DNA of 64,000 bases. Source: SIG299 sp045531955. Its GTDB lineage: Bacteria > Bacillota > Clostridia > Lachnospirales > Lachnospiraceae. The stretch spans positions 1 through 64,000 of the forward strand of contig JAZSFC010000014.1 in NCBI GenBank assembly GCA_045531955.1, in the 5' to 3' direction. The notes beneath the pieces are model-generated. The model did not search any database. It was not told where the DNA came from and worked only from the letters and a program-made list of their open reading frames with translations. The position numbers and the translations under genes were made by a program. Each line of letters opens with the position of its first letter. Position 1 is the first letter of the stretch. This document shows, piece after piece, positions 43,530 through 52,899 of the stretch.

Positions 43530-46376
43530 GTGAGAAGAACGAAAAAATTGATAGTAGGAATAATGGGGGTGACGACCATGGGCATTTTTAGTTTATTTGG
43601 AAAACCAACGGTGACTGCATCCGCAGACAGCGTGGAAGGATATGTGGCATTGGATGCATCGGACCCGGTAGAGTTTTGCGGAGATTCCATTGTATACGGT
43701 GGAGAAACTATTGCTTTGGGTGAAAAGGCCATTTATGTGGATGGCTCATTAAGTGACGCCCAGGCAGACCGCTATGAATTTGTATATAATAATTTTACAG
43801 ACGCTGCAGAAGCTTTTGTGGACGGGACGGAAGAGGACCCGATGCGGGTATATCTGGCACCGTATGTTTATTGGATTGATGACCCGGACGATGAAGAAAT
43901 CCGGGTTGCTTCCGGCGGAGATACGCCGTACGGCATGGTAATTGATTGCGATAATCTGCATCTGATTGGCCTGACGAAAAATCCGTACAATGTAGTACTT
44001 GCGGTAAACCGCGGACAAACCCAGGGAGCCAAGGGTAACTATACCATGTTTTATATTGACGGCAGAGGGACCCACACGGAAAACCTTACCATGGGTAACT
44101 ACTGTAACGTGGACTTAGAATATCCTCTTTTGCCGGAATTGTCCCGTGAGAAGCGGACGGAAACCATTACCCAGTCCCAGCTGGTTATCACCAACGGCGA
44201 TAAAGTCATTGCGAAAAACTGTAACTTTTTAAGCCGCTTAAACGCCTGTCCGTTTGTGGGCAGCGCCAGAGCACTGTTTGTGGACTGCCATATCGAATGC
44301 GGAGATGATGCCCTTCCGGGAACTGCGGTTTTCTTAGACTGTACGGTGCGTTTCACCAGCTCCAAACCGTTTTATAATACCAGCGGCACCGGTGCGGTAT
44401 TTTTAGATTGTGAGATTACCTCCGATGTGGACGGCGCCCAGTACTTAACCAAGGCAGGCGGCACCGTAACCTTAGTAGACTGTAACTTTATCAGTGATTA
44501 TCCGGGATTCCGGGTGGAATGGACACCGGAACCGGCAGCGGATTTAAAATGCATCCAGTGCAATGTGACGGTAAACGGAGAACCTTATGTGATTGCAAAC
44601 GGTTCTGCCAACACCATGGATGTTACCGGTACGGAAGCAGCCAAAGCTTTTGTGTTGACAGACGGAGAAAACACCATTTACAACACCTATAATCTGTTAC
44701 AGGGAAATGACGGCTGGGATCCGTTAAACAATAAGGCAGAGGTGGAAGCAGTAGATGCATCCTACACGTTGTTTCCGTTCCTGATGAATACGGCACCATC
44801 CGTAAAGAGCGTAAAGAAGGGCGATACCGGCACCATCCGTGTAATGCTCCGGAACTTTAGAAATGTAGCAGGAGGTATTACCTCCGACACCGTGGAGTGG
44901 TGGGTAGAGGACGCATTAAAAGATTACATTTCCATTATCCCAAATGCAGACGGTACCTGCAATTTTACGGTGCTGAAAAGCGAAGATACCAATATTAGCG
45001 GCAGAGTTTATGTAAAGAGCTCCATGGGCTATGCGGCAAGCACGTATTTTACCATCACGCCGGATGTGGTGGGAGCTCCGGGCTTTACCAAAGAGCCATT
45101 CGTCAGTATCGGTACTTCCGGTGTTACGGTGGCCTATGAACTGAATAACGACGGTCAGGATATTTCTGTCATTGACTGGTACCGCGTCAGTGCAGACGGC
45201 TCGGAAAAAGTGAAGGTGGCAACCTCCCGTCTGGATATGCCGGAATACAGTTATATCCTGACACCGGGAGATGTGGGTTATTATATTATGGCAGAAGTAA
45301 CACCGAAGGTGCTCAATTCCCAGCCGGGAACCAAGGGTTCTGCCACAACGGACCGTGTGGTTACGGCGGAAGATGTCCTGCAAACCGGAATCAGCACGAA
45401 TTTTCAGAACTTCCCGACGGAGGTGCAGAATCAAATCAAACCGGGCTTCTGGACAGTGGAAGGTTTCAAACCGTTAGACACTGCGGAATATGACTGGAAA
45501 GCAAAGACCGGGGAAGCCTGGGCATACACTGTGGGAGAAGGCGGAGCAAAGAATGTATACGGCCTTACCCAGACCGTCCGCGGCTCCAGAATTCTATACA
45601 CCCCTGTAGAAGGAAGCTACAGCAATATGACGGTTATGCTGCAGGTTGCGCCTTGTAAATCCGCGGGACAGGGCTTTGGCAGTGCTACTGCCCAGTACAT
45701 GGATGTTTTGATAAAAATGGATACGGAGAAGCTGAACGGCTATGCCCTGCGTATCGAGCGCACCGGCAAGTATTCCAATGCGGTAGACTTCAAGCTGATA
45801 AAGTATAGCAACGGTATGACGGAAGCAATTACCGAACCGGTTTCCGCATCCTGCTACAATACTCTGTGTACCATTACTTTAAAGGTAGAGGGTACGACCT
45901 TGTCCGCCCATGTGGAAACCACAAAGAAGCAGAACGACGAACAGGCGGCAGCAGGTCTTGCCCATGTGGTGGATTTAAGTACTACGATTGAAGAAAATTC
46001 CTTTGGCGGTGTAGGCGTTACCCATACCGGAACTGCAGGAGCCAATGCCACTCTGTTAACACAGCTGGATGTTGTGTGGGAAGTGGCAGAGAAAGAAGCT
46101 ACAGAGACTAAGTCTGCAGAATCAACGGAGCCGACACCGGAACCAACACCTGCAGAAACGCCGGTTCCGGAGAAAGAAGAGACCGTTGCAGAACCAACCG
46201 CTATTCCGGAAAACAGTATTATAGATACCGCCGGCGGCGAAAGACAGGTAGTGACCAAAATGCCGGGAATTTTTAAATATATGTTATTTTCCGTAATCGG
46301 AGTTGCGGTTCTGGCAATTATTGCCGCAATTTATTGTGCGGTGACTCCTCCGAGCCGTCGCAGAAGACGAAGATAA
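43530..46376 (+). CDS. Large surface protein with pectinesterase-like beta-helix and C-terminal anchor
   Basis: A 948-residue secreted protein. A signal peptide (about 1-32) is followed by a right-handed beta-helix region (about 40-390) of the pectinesterase/pectate lyase superfamily type (QSQLVITNGDKVIAKNCNF, ALFVDCHIECGDDAL, GAVFLDCEI). Next come Ig-like domains (about 400-620), a beta-sandwich domain (about 640-860), a Glu/Thr/Pro linker and one transmembrane helix (YMLFSVIGVAVLAIIAAIYC) ending in six arginines. It is anchored by its C-terminus. Catalytic residues are not certain, so pectin esterase activity is a guess. The start is GTG after GAAAGGAG. Confidence 0.8.
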   Translation: MRRTKKLIVGIMGVTTMGIFSLFGKPTVTASADSVEGYVALDASDPVEFCGDSIVYGGETIALGEKAIYVDGSLSDAQADRYEFVYNNFTDAAEAFVDGTEEDPMRVYLAPYVYWIDDPDDEEIRVASGGDTPYGMVIDCDNLHLIGLTKNPYNVVLAVNRGQTQGAKGNYTMFYIDGRGTHTENLTMGNYCNVDLEYPLLPELSREKRTETITQSQLVITNGDKVIAKNCNFLSRLNACPFVGSARALFVDCHIECGDDALPGTAVFLDCTVRFTSSKPFYNTSGTGAVFLDCEITSDVDGAQYLTKAGGTVTLVDCNFISDYPGFRVEWTPEPAADLKCIQCNVTVNGEPYVIANGSANTMDVTGTEAAKAFVLTDGENTIYNTYNLLQGNDGWDPLNNKAEVEAVDASYTLFPFLMNTAPSVKSVKKGDTGTIRVMLRNFRNVAGGITSDTVEWWVEDALKDYISIIPNADGTCNFTVLKSEDTNISGRVYVKSSMGYAASTYFTITPDVVGAPGFTKEPFVSIGTSGVTVAYELNNDGQDISVIDWYRVSADGSEKVKVATSRLDMPEYSYILTPGDVGYYIMAEVTPKVLNSQPGTKGSATTDRVVTAEDVLQTGISTNFQNFPTEVQNQIKPGFWTVEGFKPLDTAEYDWKAKTGEAWAYTVGEGGAKNVYGLTQTVRGSRILYTPVEGSYSNMTVMLQVAPCKSAGQGFGSATAQYMDVLIKMDTEKLNGYALRIERTGKYSNAVDFKLIKYSNGMTEAITEPVSASCYNTLCTITLKVEGTTLSAHVETTKKQNDEQAAAGLAHVVDLSTTIEENSFGGVGVTHTGTAGANATLLTQLDVVWEVAEKEATETKSAESTEPTPEPTPAETPVPEKEETVAEPTAIPENSIIDTAGGERQVVTKMPGIFKYMLFSVIGVAVLAIIAAIYCAVTPPSRRRRRR

Positions 46377-46398
46377 AATGTAATGTCACGATTGACGA

Positions 46399-46430
46399 TA
46401 TCCTGGTGGGAAACCGCCAGGATTTTTTAT
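46399..46430 (+). terminator. Terminator after the beta-helix gene
   Basis: ATCCTGGTGG-GAAA-CCGCCAGGAT followed by TTTTTATTT. Confidence 0.88.
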
Positions 46431-46508
46431 TTCCCCGGAATTTGTCATATATTTTAAAAATGCCCATAAAACATAATAAAAAACAAAAATTCTTGTGCAC
46501 TTTTCCTC

Positions 46509-46537
46509 TTGAATAAAAAATATAACAGGCGTATGAT
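46509..46537 (+). promoter_or_regulatory. Promoter of the antiporter gene
   Basis: TTGAAT, a 17-bp spacer and TATGAT. Confidence 0.7.
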
Positions 46538-46593
46538 AGTCTGCGGAATAAATATAAATTATTTATAAAATTTTTGAAGAGAAGGAAACAACT

Positions 46594-47901
46594 ATGAACG
46601 TATTATTATCTGTATCTTTTGCATTATTAGCAGGTCTTCTTATGACCCGCGCATTTAAACCATTAAAATTACCGTCTGTAACCGCATATCTTATTGCCGG
46701 TGTACTGATCGGACCGTACTGCTTAGGCGGTCTGCGTCTGGCTAACGGTGTCGGATTTGCCAATATGGATGAAGTTGGTTCCTTGGCAGTTATCGGTCAG
46801 GTAGCACTGGGCTTCATTGCGTTTTCCATCGGTAGTGAATTCCGTTTGGATGACTTAAAGAAAATCGGTAAGCAGGCATTTGTTATCGGTATCTTCCAGG
46901 CACTGGTGGCAACCCTGTTTGTAGATCTGGCATTATTGGCAGTACATTTTATGATGCCGGATAAATTATCCCTGCCGCAGCTTCTTACCTTAGGTGCTAT
47001 CGCTACTGCAACCGCTCCGGCGGCAACCCTGATGGTAGTAAGACAGTTTAAGGCAAAGGGTCCTTTAACCAAGCTGTTACTTCCAATCGTAGCATTAGAC
47101 GATGCGGTAGGCTTAATTGTCTTTGCGGTATCCTTTGGTATTGCAAAGACGTTAGTCAGCGGCCAGGTGGATTTAGTATCCATTATTGTTAACCCGCTGG
47201 TAGAAATTATCTGTTCCCTGGCACTTGGTGCGTTAATGGGCTGGTTTTTAACCCAGCTGGAAAAGCTGTTCAACTCCAATACAAACCGTCTGAATATGAC
47301 CATTGCTTTTGTTATCCTGACGGTTGCCTTATCCAGCTTAAAGTTTGAAATCGGTCATATCCATGTGGGATTTTCTTCCCTGTTGGTATGTATGATGTTG
47401 GGAACCGTATTCTGCAACATTTGTCCGTTATCTGAAGAAATGATGACCCGTTCCGATAAGTGGACCTCTCCGCTTTTGGCACTGTTCTTCGTTATCAGCG
47501 GTGCGGAGCTGGAACTCGGCGTGTTTGCCGATATTGCGATTGTGGGAATCGGTGTGGTATATATTGTATTCCGTTGTCTCGGTAAGTACTTTGGTGCGCT
47601 TGTTAGTGCAAAGGCTACCAAGTGTGAACCACAGATTTGTAAGTATCTCGGTGTTACTCTCTTCCCGCAGGCCGGTGTTGCCCTTGGTATGTGTGCAACC
47701 GCAATGCAGTTAGGTGCACAGGGTACTTTAATCCGTAACATCACTTTATTTGCGGTTCTGGTTTACGAATTATTCGGACCGATGATGACCAAGATGGCTC
47801 TTACTGCAGCCGGAGAAATCCAGCCAATGCCTGACCATGTGAAGCATCGCCGTCACCACTTACTTGCAGAGGCCCAAAAAGCAAAAGAAGAGAATAAGTA
47901 A
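46594..47901 (+). CDS. Cation:proton antiporter (CPA2-like)
   Basis: A 435-residue protein with about 12 hydrophobic segments. Features of the Na+/H+ exchanger family include LPSVTAYLIAGVLIGPY near the N-terminus, a GAIATATAPAATLMVV stretch, and a VALDDAVGLIVFA helix with an Asp pair typical of ion-binding. It probably exchanges Na+ or K+ for protons and supports pH or salt balance. The His/Lys-rich C-terminus (DHVKHRRHHLLAEAQKAKEE) has no regulatory TrkA-like domain. Single-gene unit. Confidence 0.88.
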   Translation: MNVLLSVSFALLAGLLMTRAFKPLKLPSVTAYLIAGVLIGPYCLGGLRLANGVGFANMDEVGSLAVIGQVALGFIAFSIGSEFRLDDLKKIGKQAFVIGIFQALVATLFVDLALLAVHFMMPDKLSLPQLLTLGAIATATAPAATLMVVRQFKAKGPLTKLLLPIVALDDAVGLIVFAVSFGIAKTLVSGQVDLVSIIVNPLVEIICSLALGALMGWFLTQLEKLFNSNTNRLNMTIAFVILTVALSSLKFEIGHIHVGFSSLLVCMMLGTVFCNICPLSEEMMTRSDKWTSPLLALFFVISGAELELGVFADIAIVGIGVVYIVFRCLGKYFGALVSAKATKCEPQICKYLGVTLFPQAGVALGMCATAMQLGAQGTLIRNITLFAVLVYELFGPMMTKMALTAAGEIQPMPDHVKHRRHHLLAEAQKAKEENK

Positions 47902-47910
47902 AAATATAAA

Positions 47911-47948
47911 AGCTGCCATGGCATATGCTATGGCAGCTCTTTCTTTTT
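47911..47948. terminator. Terminator shared by convergent genes
   Basis: AGCTGCCAT-GGCATATGCT-ATGGCAGCT followed by a T-rich tract on the plus strand; A-rich before it gives T-runs on the minus strand. It overlaps the end of the AraC gene. Confidence 0.85.
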
Positions 47949-48821
47949 ATAGGCAGACGGGGAACATCCTTCAATTTGCCGGAATACCCGGCCGAAATGG
48001 GTACTGCTGTGAAAGCCCACGGAACCGGAAATTTCATTCACAGAAAGGGAAGAATTCAACAGTAGTTTTTTGGCTTCCTTTATGCGGACATTATTGACAT
48101 ACTCCGTAAAATGAAAGCCGGTAACCTCCCGGAAGGTACGGGAAAAATAAAAAGTACTTAAAAAGAATTTTTCCGATATAGCCTCCAGCGTTAGGTCTTC
48201 AGAATAGTTATTATTGATATAACCCAGAATTTCGAACATGACTTTCTGGGTGTTATTTATTTCTGCCAGGGCAGCGTCCTGACCGGCCGGCTTACACCGA
48301 TTTAAAAACAGTAAAAGCTGTAACAGGGTCAGCTTAATATAGGTGTTTTCTTTTTGATGATTGCTCCGGTATTCCTGCTCCATAAGATGCAGCAGGGTTT
48401 CCACAAAATTTTGCTCCTGGGGAGTTAAGGGAATCAGATGTACTTTCGCTTCCAGGGTCTGATAGGGATTCATGGAAACATCCGGGGTAAGAATATCTTC
48501 GAAAAGCTCTCTGCTGAAATGAATCAGCATGCGGTCGTAGCCGAAGTTCCCTAAGTTTCCGGTACGGTGGATTTCATTGGGAGGAATCAGCACCATGGAG
48601 CCCCGGGTGACGTGGTAGGTTTTGTCCTGAATAAAGTAATACCGCTCGCCGGAGTATAAATAATATAACTCATAGCAATCATGGTAGTGATGTAAAAAGT
48701 CCCGGGTGGGATTTTGATTATTCACCCGTTTGATAAAAAAGTGGGCATCCGGCACCTGCTCAAAATTACCGGGGGAATTATTTTGATAGCCTTCCGGCAA
48801 AGGATTCTTCATTAGTTCCAC
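47928..48821 (-). CDS. AraC-family transcriptional regulator
   Basis: A 297-residue regulator. The N-terminal cupin has HHYHDCYELYYLYSG and PPNEIHRTG (effector pocket), and the C-terminal 100 residues hold two helix-turn-helix motifs (LEAISEKFFLSTFYFSRTF, NEISGSVGFHSSTHFGRVF). It is divergent from a MATE/MFS transporter pair with 133 bp between them, so regulation of those transporters is likely. The ribosome site GGAGGTGG lies before the start. Confidence 0.92.
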   Translation of the reverse strand: MELMKNPLPEGYQNNSPGNFEQVPDAHFFIKRVNNQNPTRDFLHHYHDCYELYYLYSGERYYFIQDKTYHVTRGSMVLIPPNEIHRTGNLGNFGYDRMLIHFSRELFEDILTPDVSMNPYQTLEAKVHLIPLTPQEQNFVETLLHLMEQEYRSNHQKENTYIKLTLLQLLLFLNRCKPAGQDAALAEINNTQKVMFEILGYINNNYSEDLTLEAISEKFFLSTFYFSRTFREVTGFHFTEYVNNVRIKEAKKLLLNSSLSVNEISGSVGFHSSTHFGRVFRQIEGCSPSAYKKKELP

Positions 48822-48887
48822 CTCCTGAAAACAGTATACTACAAACTACGGAAAAACGCAAGAAATGTAGAAAATAAATCAATAATG

Positions 48888-48921
48888 ACAAGTTTTGTTG
48901 TGGAATAACGAGAAAACTTGT
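48888..48921. promoter_or_regulatory. Inverted repeat in the AraC/MATE intergenic region
   Basis: ACAAGTTTT (48888-48896) and AAAACTTGT (48913-48921) are exact inverted copies 16 bases apart. TATGAT at about 48924 is the likely MATE -10, so the dyad covers its -35 region. Confidence 0.6.
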
Positions 48922-48954
48922 GCTATGATTAGCCTGTGAAAAGGAGAGTATGAA

Positions 48955-50349
48955 ATGAAAGCAGCCGCATTAGAAGAAAAACAGTTAAAACGCCGGGAAT
49001 ATTTATTAAACGGTAACATGTGGAAGGTGGTTTTGAGTATCGCCCTTCCGATGGTTTTTTATAATCTGTGTAACTATTTTTACGGTATTTATGACATGAT
49101 GCTGGTACAGTCCGCAGGCATCGGTGATGCAGCCGATATTGTAGTGCTGGACCAGATTAAAAATATGATATCCACAATTGGAGGTGCCCTGGCCACCGGT
49201 GGTGGTATTATGGTTGCAAGACGCTATGGAGCAAAAGAGCTTACGAGTGCCAGATCGTATGCAAATACTTTATTCTCCATGGCAATGGTAGTTGCCCTTG
49301 TAACCCTTGTACTAATCCCTGCCGGTGTGCCATTCCTACAGCTTTTTAACACCGACCCGACCATTATTGAAAATTCCATCGGATATTACAATGTGCAGAT
49401 TATGACACTGGTCATTACCACCATGAACAGCGCCATGATTTCCATGGAAAAAGCAAAGGGTAACACAAAGCAGCTGCTTCTGTTGAATCTTGGTGTTATT
49501 TTTATAAAGGTCAGCCTTACCACATTATTTGTGTACGGTCCGTTTGAAAATGTAACCAATACCTGGCTGGCAGTTTCTACGTTAATTGCCCAGCTGTTCC
49601 TGTTTTCCTGCGGTCTGGTTTTGTGTTTCCGTCCAAGCAATATTTTACGTATCCGCATCCGCGACTGGAACTTTAACAAAAATGAAGTGGGAAGCATTGT
49701 GAAACTGGCGGTGCCGGTATTTATCGGAAACTTCCTGTTTAACTTCGGTAAGGTATATGTAAACTCTGCAGCTACGGTGCAGTACGGCAAGATGTGTGTC
49801 GGTGCTCTTGGTATTTCCAATACGATGGCAGGCTTGTTTACTAACATTACGAATACAACAGCGGACTGCGGTGCTACCATTGTCAGCCAGAATTACGGAA
49901 ATAAAAACGGTGCCAGAGTACGTCAGTTTTTCAAGGTGAATTTGACCTATGTTACTTTAGTTAGCGTTATCGGCACGATTATTATGTTTACCATGAAGGA
50001 GCAGGTGGCAATGTTCTTTGCGCCAAACAGCAAAGAATATCAGGAGATGATTGTCCGCATTTTCTCCTGGGAGTGCTTTGATATTGCGTTCCTCGGATTT
50101 TCCCACACAGCAAATGCCCTGTTTAACGGTTTTGGTAAAACCAGGGCAACCATGGTGTTCTCCATGGTGCGCCTGTTTGGCTTGCGTGTACCGGTGCTGT
50201 TATTTTTGATGCATGTGGTGAAAATGGATTATTCCGCCTGCGGTGTGGCAATGTTTGCATCCAACACGATTATCGGTATTATCCAGCTGGTGGCAGCAAC
50301 AATATATTGCATTAAGCTGAATAAGCATCATCCGGAATTATTTGACTAA
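48955..50349 (+). CDS. MATE-family efflux transporter
   Basis: A 464-residue membrane protein with 12 predicted helices and the internal two-fold repeat of the MATE family (NMWKVVLSIALPMVFYNL; KNEVGSIVKLAVPVFIGNFL). Family members expel cationic drugs or metabolites using Na+ or H+ gradients. AAAGGAGAG precedes the ATG. It is followed 15 bases later by an MFS transporter gene, divergent from an AraC regulator. Confidence 0.9.
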   Translation: MKAAALEEKQLKRREYLLNGNMWKVVLSIALPMVFYNLCNYFYGIYDMMLVQSAGIGDAADIVVLDQIKNMISTIGGALATGGGIMVARRYGAKELTSARSYANTLFSMAMVVALVTLVLIPAGVPFLQLFNTDPTIIENSIGYYNVQIMTLVITTMNSAMISMEKAKGNTKQLLLLNLGVIFIKVSLTTLFVYGPFENVTNTWLAVSTLIAQLFLFSCGLVLCFRPSNILRIRIRDWNFNKNEVGSIVKLAVPVFIGNFLFNFGKVYVNSAATVQYGKMCVGALGISNTMAGLFTNITNTTADCGATIVSQNYGNKNGARVRQFFKVNLTYVTLVSVIGTIIMFTMKEQVAMFFAPNSKEYQEMIVRIFSWECFDIAFLGFSHTANALFNGFGKTRATMVFSMVRLFGLRVPVLLFLMHVVKMDYSACGVAMFASNTIIGIIQLVAATIYCIKLNKHHPELFD

Positions 50350-50364
50350 CAGGAGGAAACATAA

Positions 50365-51528
50365 ATGCTGTTTCAGGAAAAGTATCAAAAGAAACAAGTG
50401 ATTTTTACATATATCGTTTTTATTTGTAACGGTATGCTGGCACTGTCCATCGGTTCCCTGATGCCGTTAATTTCCGACACCAGAGGGTTATCCTATGAGG
50501 TGTGCGGAATGCTGGTCAGCCTGCACTCCGTGGGTAATTTCCTTTCCAGCTTTTTTGCGGGAGCTTTGGCAGAAAAGATTGGCAGAAAAACAAGTATTCT
50601 GATTTTTAATTCCTTCTTTGCCATTTCCTATCTGATTATTTTGCTCAGCGGAAATATCCCGCTTTTGATAGTAGCCTTCCTGCTGACCGGTTTGGCACGC
50701 GGAGCAACCAGTAACTTCTGTAATACGGTGATTAACAACCTGGCACCGGGTAAGGCAGGTCTGATTAACGGCCTTCACGCCATGTTCTCCATAGGTGCAT
50801 TCCTGTTCCCGATTTTACTGATGCTGTTTACTGCATCCGGGGATGAAAACTGGATTTATGCTTCCGTGTTTATGTTTATCATCGGTATTATCAGCTGGGT
50901 GCTGTACTTTATGGTTCCGATGGACGGTCTTGCTATTCCGAAAAAAGAAAAGAAGGTCAGCAACTACGGCTTTTTTAAAGAACCGCTGTTTTACCTTTGT
51001 ATTGTAACATTGTTCTTCTACCTGTGTGCAGAGCAGGGGGTTATCGGCTGGCTGGTAACTTACTTTAAAGATACCGGTTTACTCAGCCCGTCCGTGTCCC
51101 AACTTATGGCCAGCATGCAGTGGATTATGATGTTAGCCGGCCGTTTGCTTGCAGCATGGCTTTCCACTAAAGTGGCAAAAGAAAAGCTTCTGCCGGTGAT
51201 GGGTATCGGATTGGTTTTGTTTTTCCTGATTTTGATTAACAGTGAAAGTGTAGGCATGATCGTGCTTGGCATTATGGGCTTCGGATTTTCCATGGCTGGC
51301 ATTTATCCGACTACGGTTTCCTTCTCCGGTAAGCTGATTCAAAAATATTCCCTGGCGTGGAGCTTTATTCTTACCATTGCAAGCCTCGGTTCCATTCTGA
51401 TGCCGACCATCATCGGTGCCATTGCCGGAACCTACGGAATCTTTGTGGGAATGTGTTCCGTCGGCGTAGTAATTGCCATTGATTTGGTATGCATTATTGC
51501 ACTGGTCCGCTATGTGAAAAAAAATTAA
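50365..51528 (+). CDS. MFS transporter
   Basis: A 387-residue protein with 12 hydrophobic segments and the MFS loop motif GALAEKIGRKTS between helices 2 and 3. It resembles sugar/metabolite MFS carriers of the FucP-like shape more than drug pumps, but the substrate cannot be read. CAGGAGGAAAC precedes the ATG. It is the second gene of the MATE operon and ends before a strong hairpin. Confidence 0.88.
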   Translation: MLFQEKYQKKQVIFTYIVFICNGMLALSIGSLMPLISDTRGLSYEVCGMLVSLHSVGNFLSSFFAGALAEKIGRKTSILIFNSFFAISYLIILLSGNIPLLIVAFLLTGLARGATSNFCNTVINNLAPGKAGLINGLHAMFSIGAFLFPILLMLFTASGDENWIYASVFMFIIGIISWVLYFMVPMDGLAIPKKEKKVSNYGFFKEPLFYLCIVTLFFYLCAEQGVIGWLVTYFKDTGLLSPSVSQLMASMQWIMMLAGRLLAAWLSTKVAKEKLLPVMGIGLVLFFLILINSESVGMIVLGIMGFGFSMAGIYPTTVSFSGKLIQKYSLAWSFILTIASLGSILMPTIIGAIAGTYGIFVGMCSVGVVIAIDLVCIIALVRYVKKN

Positions 51529-51557
51529 AAAATTGAAATAAGTGCTTTACAAGTATA

Positions 51558-51616
51558 TAGCAGGGTTGTATAATGTAGTAATGAAAACTACGTTACGCAA
51601 CCCTGCTATTTGTTTC
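51558..51616 (+). terminator. Terminator after the MFS gene
   Basis: TAGCAGGGTTG and CAACCCTGCTA enclose an inner GTAGT/ACTAC hairpin and are followed by TTTGTTT. Confidence 0.75.
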
Positions 51617-51672
51617 TCGCAGATTTAAAACGACGTCGGATGGTGCCGGCAGGGCATGGGAAGGAGATATTA

Positions 51673-52557
51673 ATGAGCGACTTTATTTTGAGCTGCTGTT
51701 CTACAGCAGATTTAACCAAGGAACATTTTGAAGCAAGAGATATTAAGTACCTTTGTTTCAGCTATGAGCTGGATGGTGTGCGTTATGCCGATGACTTGGG
51801 CGAGACTATGTCTTTGGCTGATTTCTATAAGGCAATGGAAAACGGAGCAAGCACTAAGACCTCCCAGCCGAATGTGGCAGAGTATGAAGAATATTTCGAA
51901 GGATTTTTAAAGGAAAGCAAGGATATACTTCACCTTACCTTATCCTCCGGTATTTCCGGTGCACACAATTCCGCCAGTGTGGCAAGAAATATGCTGGCAG
52001 AACGTTATCCGGACCGCAAGATTTATGTGGTGGATTCCCTGGCAGCAGCCTCCGGTTTCGGCCTTGTTATGGACGATCTGGCAGACATGCGTGACGCCGG
52101 CAAGACTATTGATGAAGTACATAGCTGGATTGAAGAAAACAAGTTAAAGATGCACCACTGGGTAGCAACCACAGAGCTTAAGTACCTGGTACGGGGCGGT
52201 CGTCTTTCCAAAACCGCAGGCGTTGTGGGCGGCATCTTAAACATTTGTCCGATTATCCACGTGGATGTTAACGGTAAGCTGCAGGCAGGCCAGAAGGTAC
52301 GCGGCAAAAAGAAAGCCATTGACGAACTGGTAAAGATGATGGAACAGCACGCAGAAAACGGCACAAATTACAGCGGCAAGTGCTACATCAGCCATTCCGC
52401 ATGCCTTGAAGAAGCAACTGCCCTGAAGGAACAGATTGAAGCAAAGTTCCCTAACTTAAAAGCAGTGGAAATTGATAACATCGGAACCGTTATTGGCAGT
52501 CACACAGGTCCTGGCACCTTTGTAGTATTTTTCTGGGGTGACGCACGGGTAGACTAA
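51673..52557 (+). CDS. DegV-family fatty-acid-binding protein
   Basis: A 294-residue DegV protein. The conserved blocks ILSCCSTADLT near the start, KTSQPNVAEYEEYF (about 72-85), LTLSSGISGAHNSA (about 97-110) and RGGRLSKTAGVVGG (about 175-188) are present. DegV proteins bind a fatty acid and in Gram-positives supply exogenous fatty acids to the FakA kinase. The ATG at 51673 is preferred because AAGGAGATATTA precedes it; a longer frame from 51610 begins inside the upstream terminator. Single gene. Confidence 0.93.
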   Translation: MSDFILSCCSTADLTKEHFEARDIKYLCFSYELDGVRYADDLGETMSLADFYKAMENGASTKTSQPNVAEYEEYFEGFLKESKDILHLTLSSGISGAHNSASVARNMLAERYPDRKIYVVDSLAAASGFGLVMDDLADMRDAGKTIDEVHSWIEENKLKMHHWVATTELKYLVRGGRLSKTAGVVGGILNICPIIHVDVNGKLQAGQKVRGKKKAIDELVKMMEQHAENGTNYSGKCYISHSACLEEATALKEQIEAKFPNLKAVEIDNIGTVIGSHTGPGTFVVFFWGDARVD

Positions 52558-52581
52558 AGTTTTGCTTTTGACAATTATTTA

Positions 52582-52759
52582 ATTTTATATAATCCGGGGT
52601 ACTTATTTTATCCTCCCGAAACCCGCTTTCGCTAGCATCGAAACGTAGCGGTACTAGGCTCATGCGACTAACGTCGCAATACTTTGCCAAGGACCGACGT
52701 TTCTCCAGCGTTTCGTACGGATAAAATAAGTACCCCGGATTTTTATAATTATATAAAAT
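52582..52759. repeat. 178-bp MITE-like palindromic element
   Basis: The left arm (52582-52613, ATTTTATATAAT then CCGGGGTACTTATTTTATCC) recurs inverted at the right end (52719-52759), with about ten extra bases in the right arm. The roughly 105-bp centre is GC-richer and contains CAAAGTATTGCGACGTTAGT on the minus strand. No gene is seen in it. Confidence 0.8.
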
Positions 52760-52837
52760 AATATTCAAAACAAAATTCCAAATTGCGGTCTGCGTGCGTC
52801 ACCGGGCAGAAGAAGATGGTGCAGATCGAGAAAATAT

Positions 52838-52866
52838 TTGTATATTTACCCGGCCTGCGTTATAAT
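52838..52866 (+). promoter_or_regulatory. Promoter of the GGDEF/GH5 pair
   Basis: TTGTAT, a 17-bp spacer and TATAAT. Transcription from here begins just before the chosen GGDEF start. Confidence 0.7.
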
Positions 52867-52899
52867 TTACATAAGAGTACAAAGGAAAGGGGTATCCCT

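Noticed and set aside
44916..45434. Minus-strand frame of 172 codons inside the beta-helix protein gene
   Set aside because: Shadow of the plus-strand gene; codon pattern and lack of a start site argue against it.
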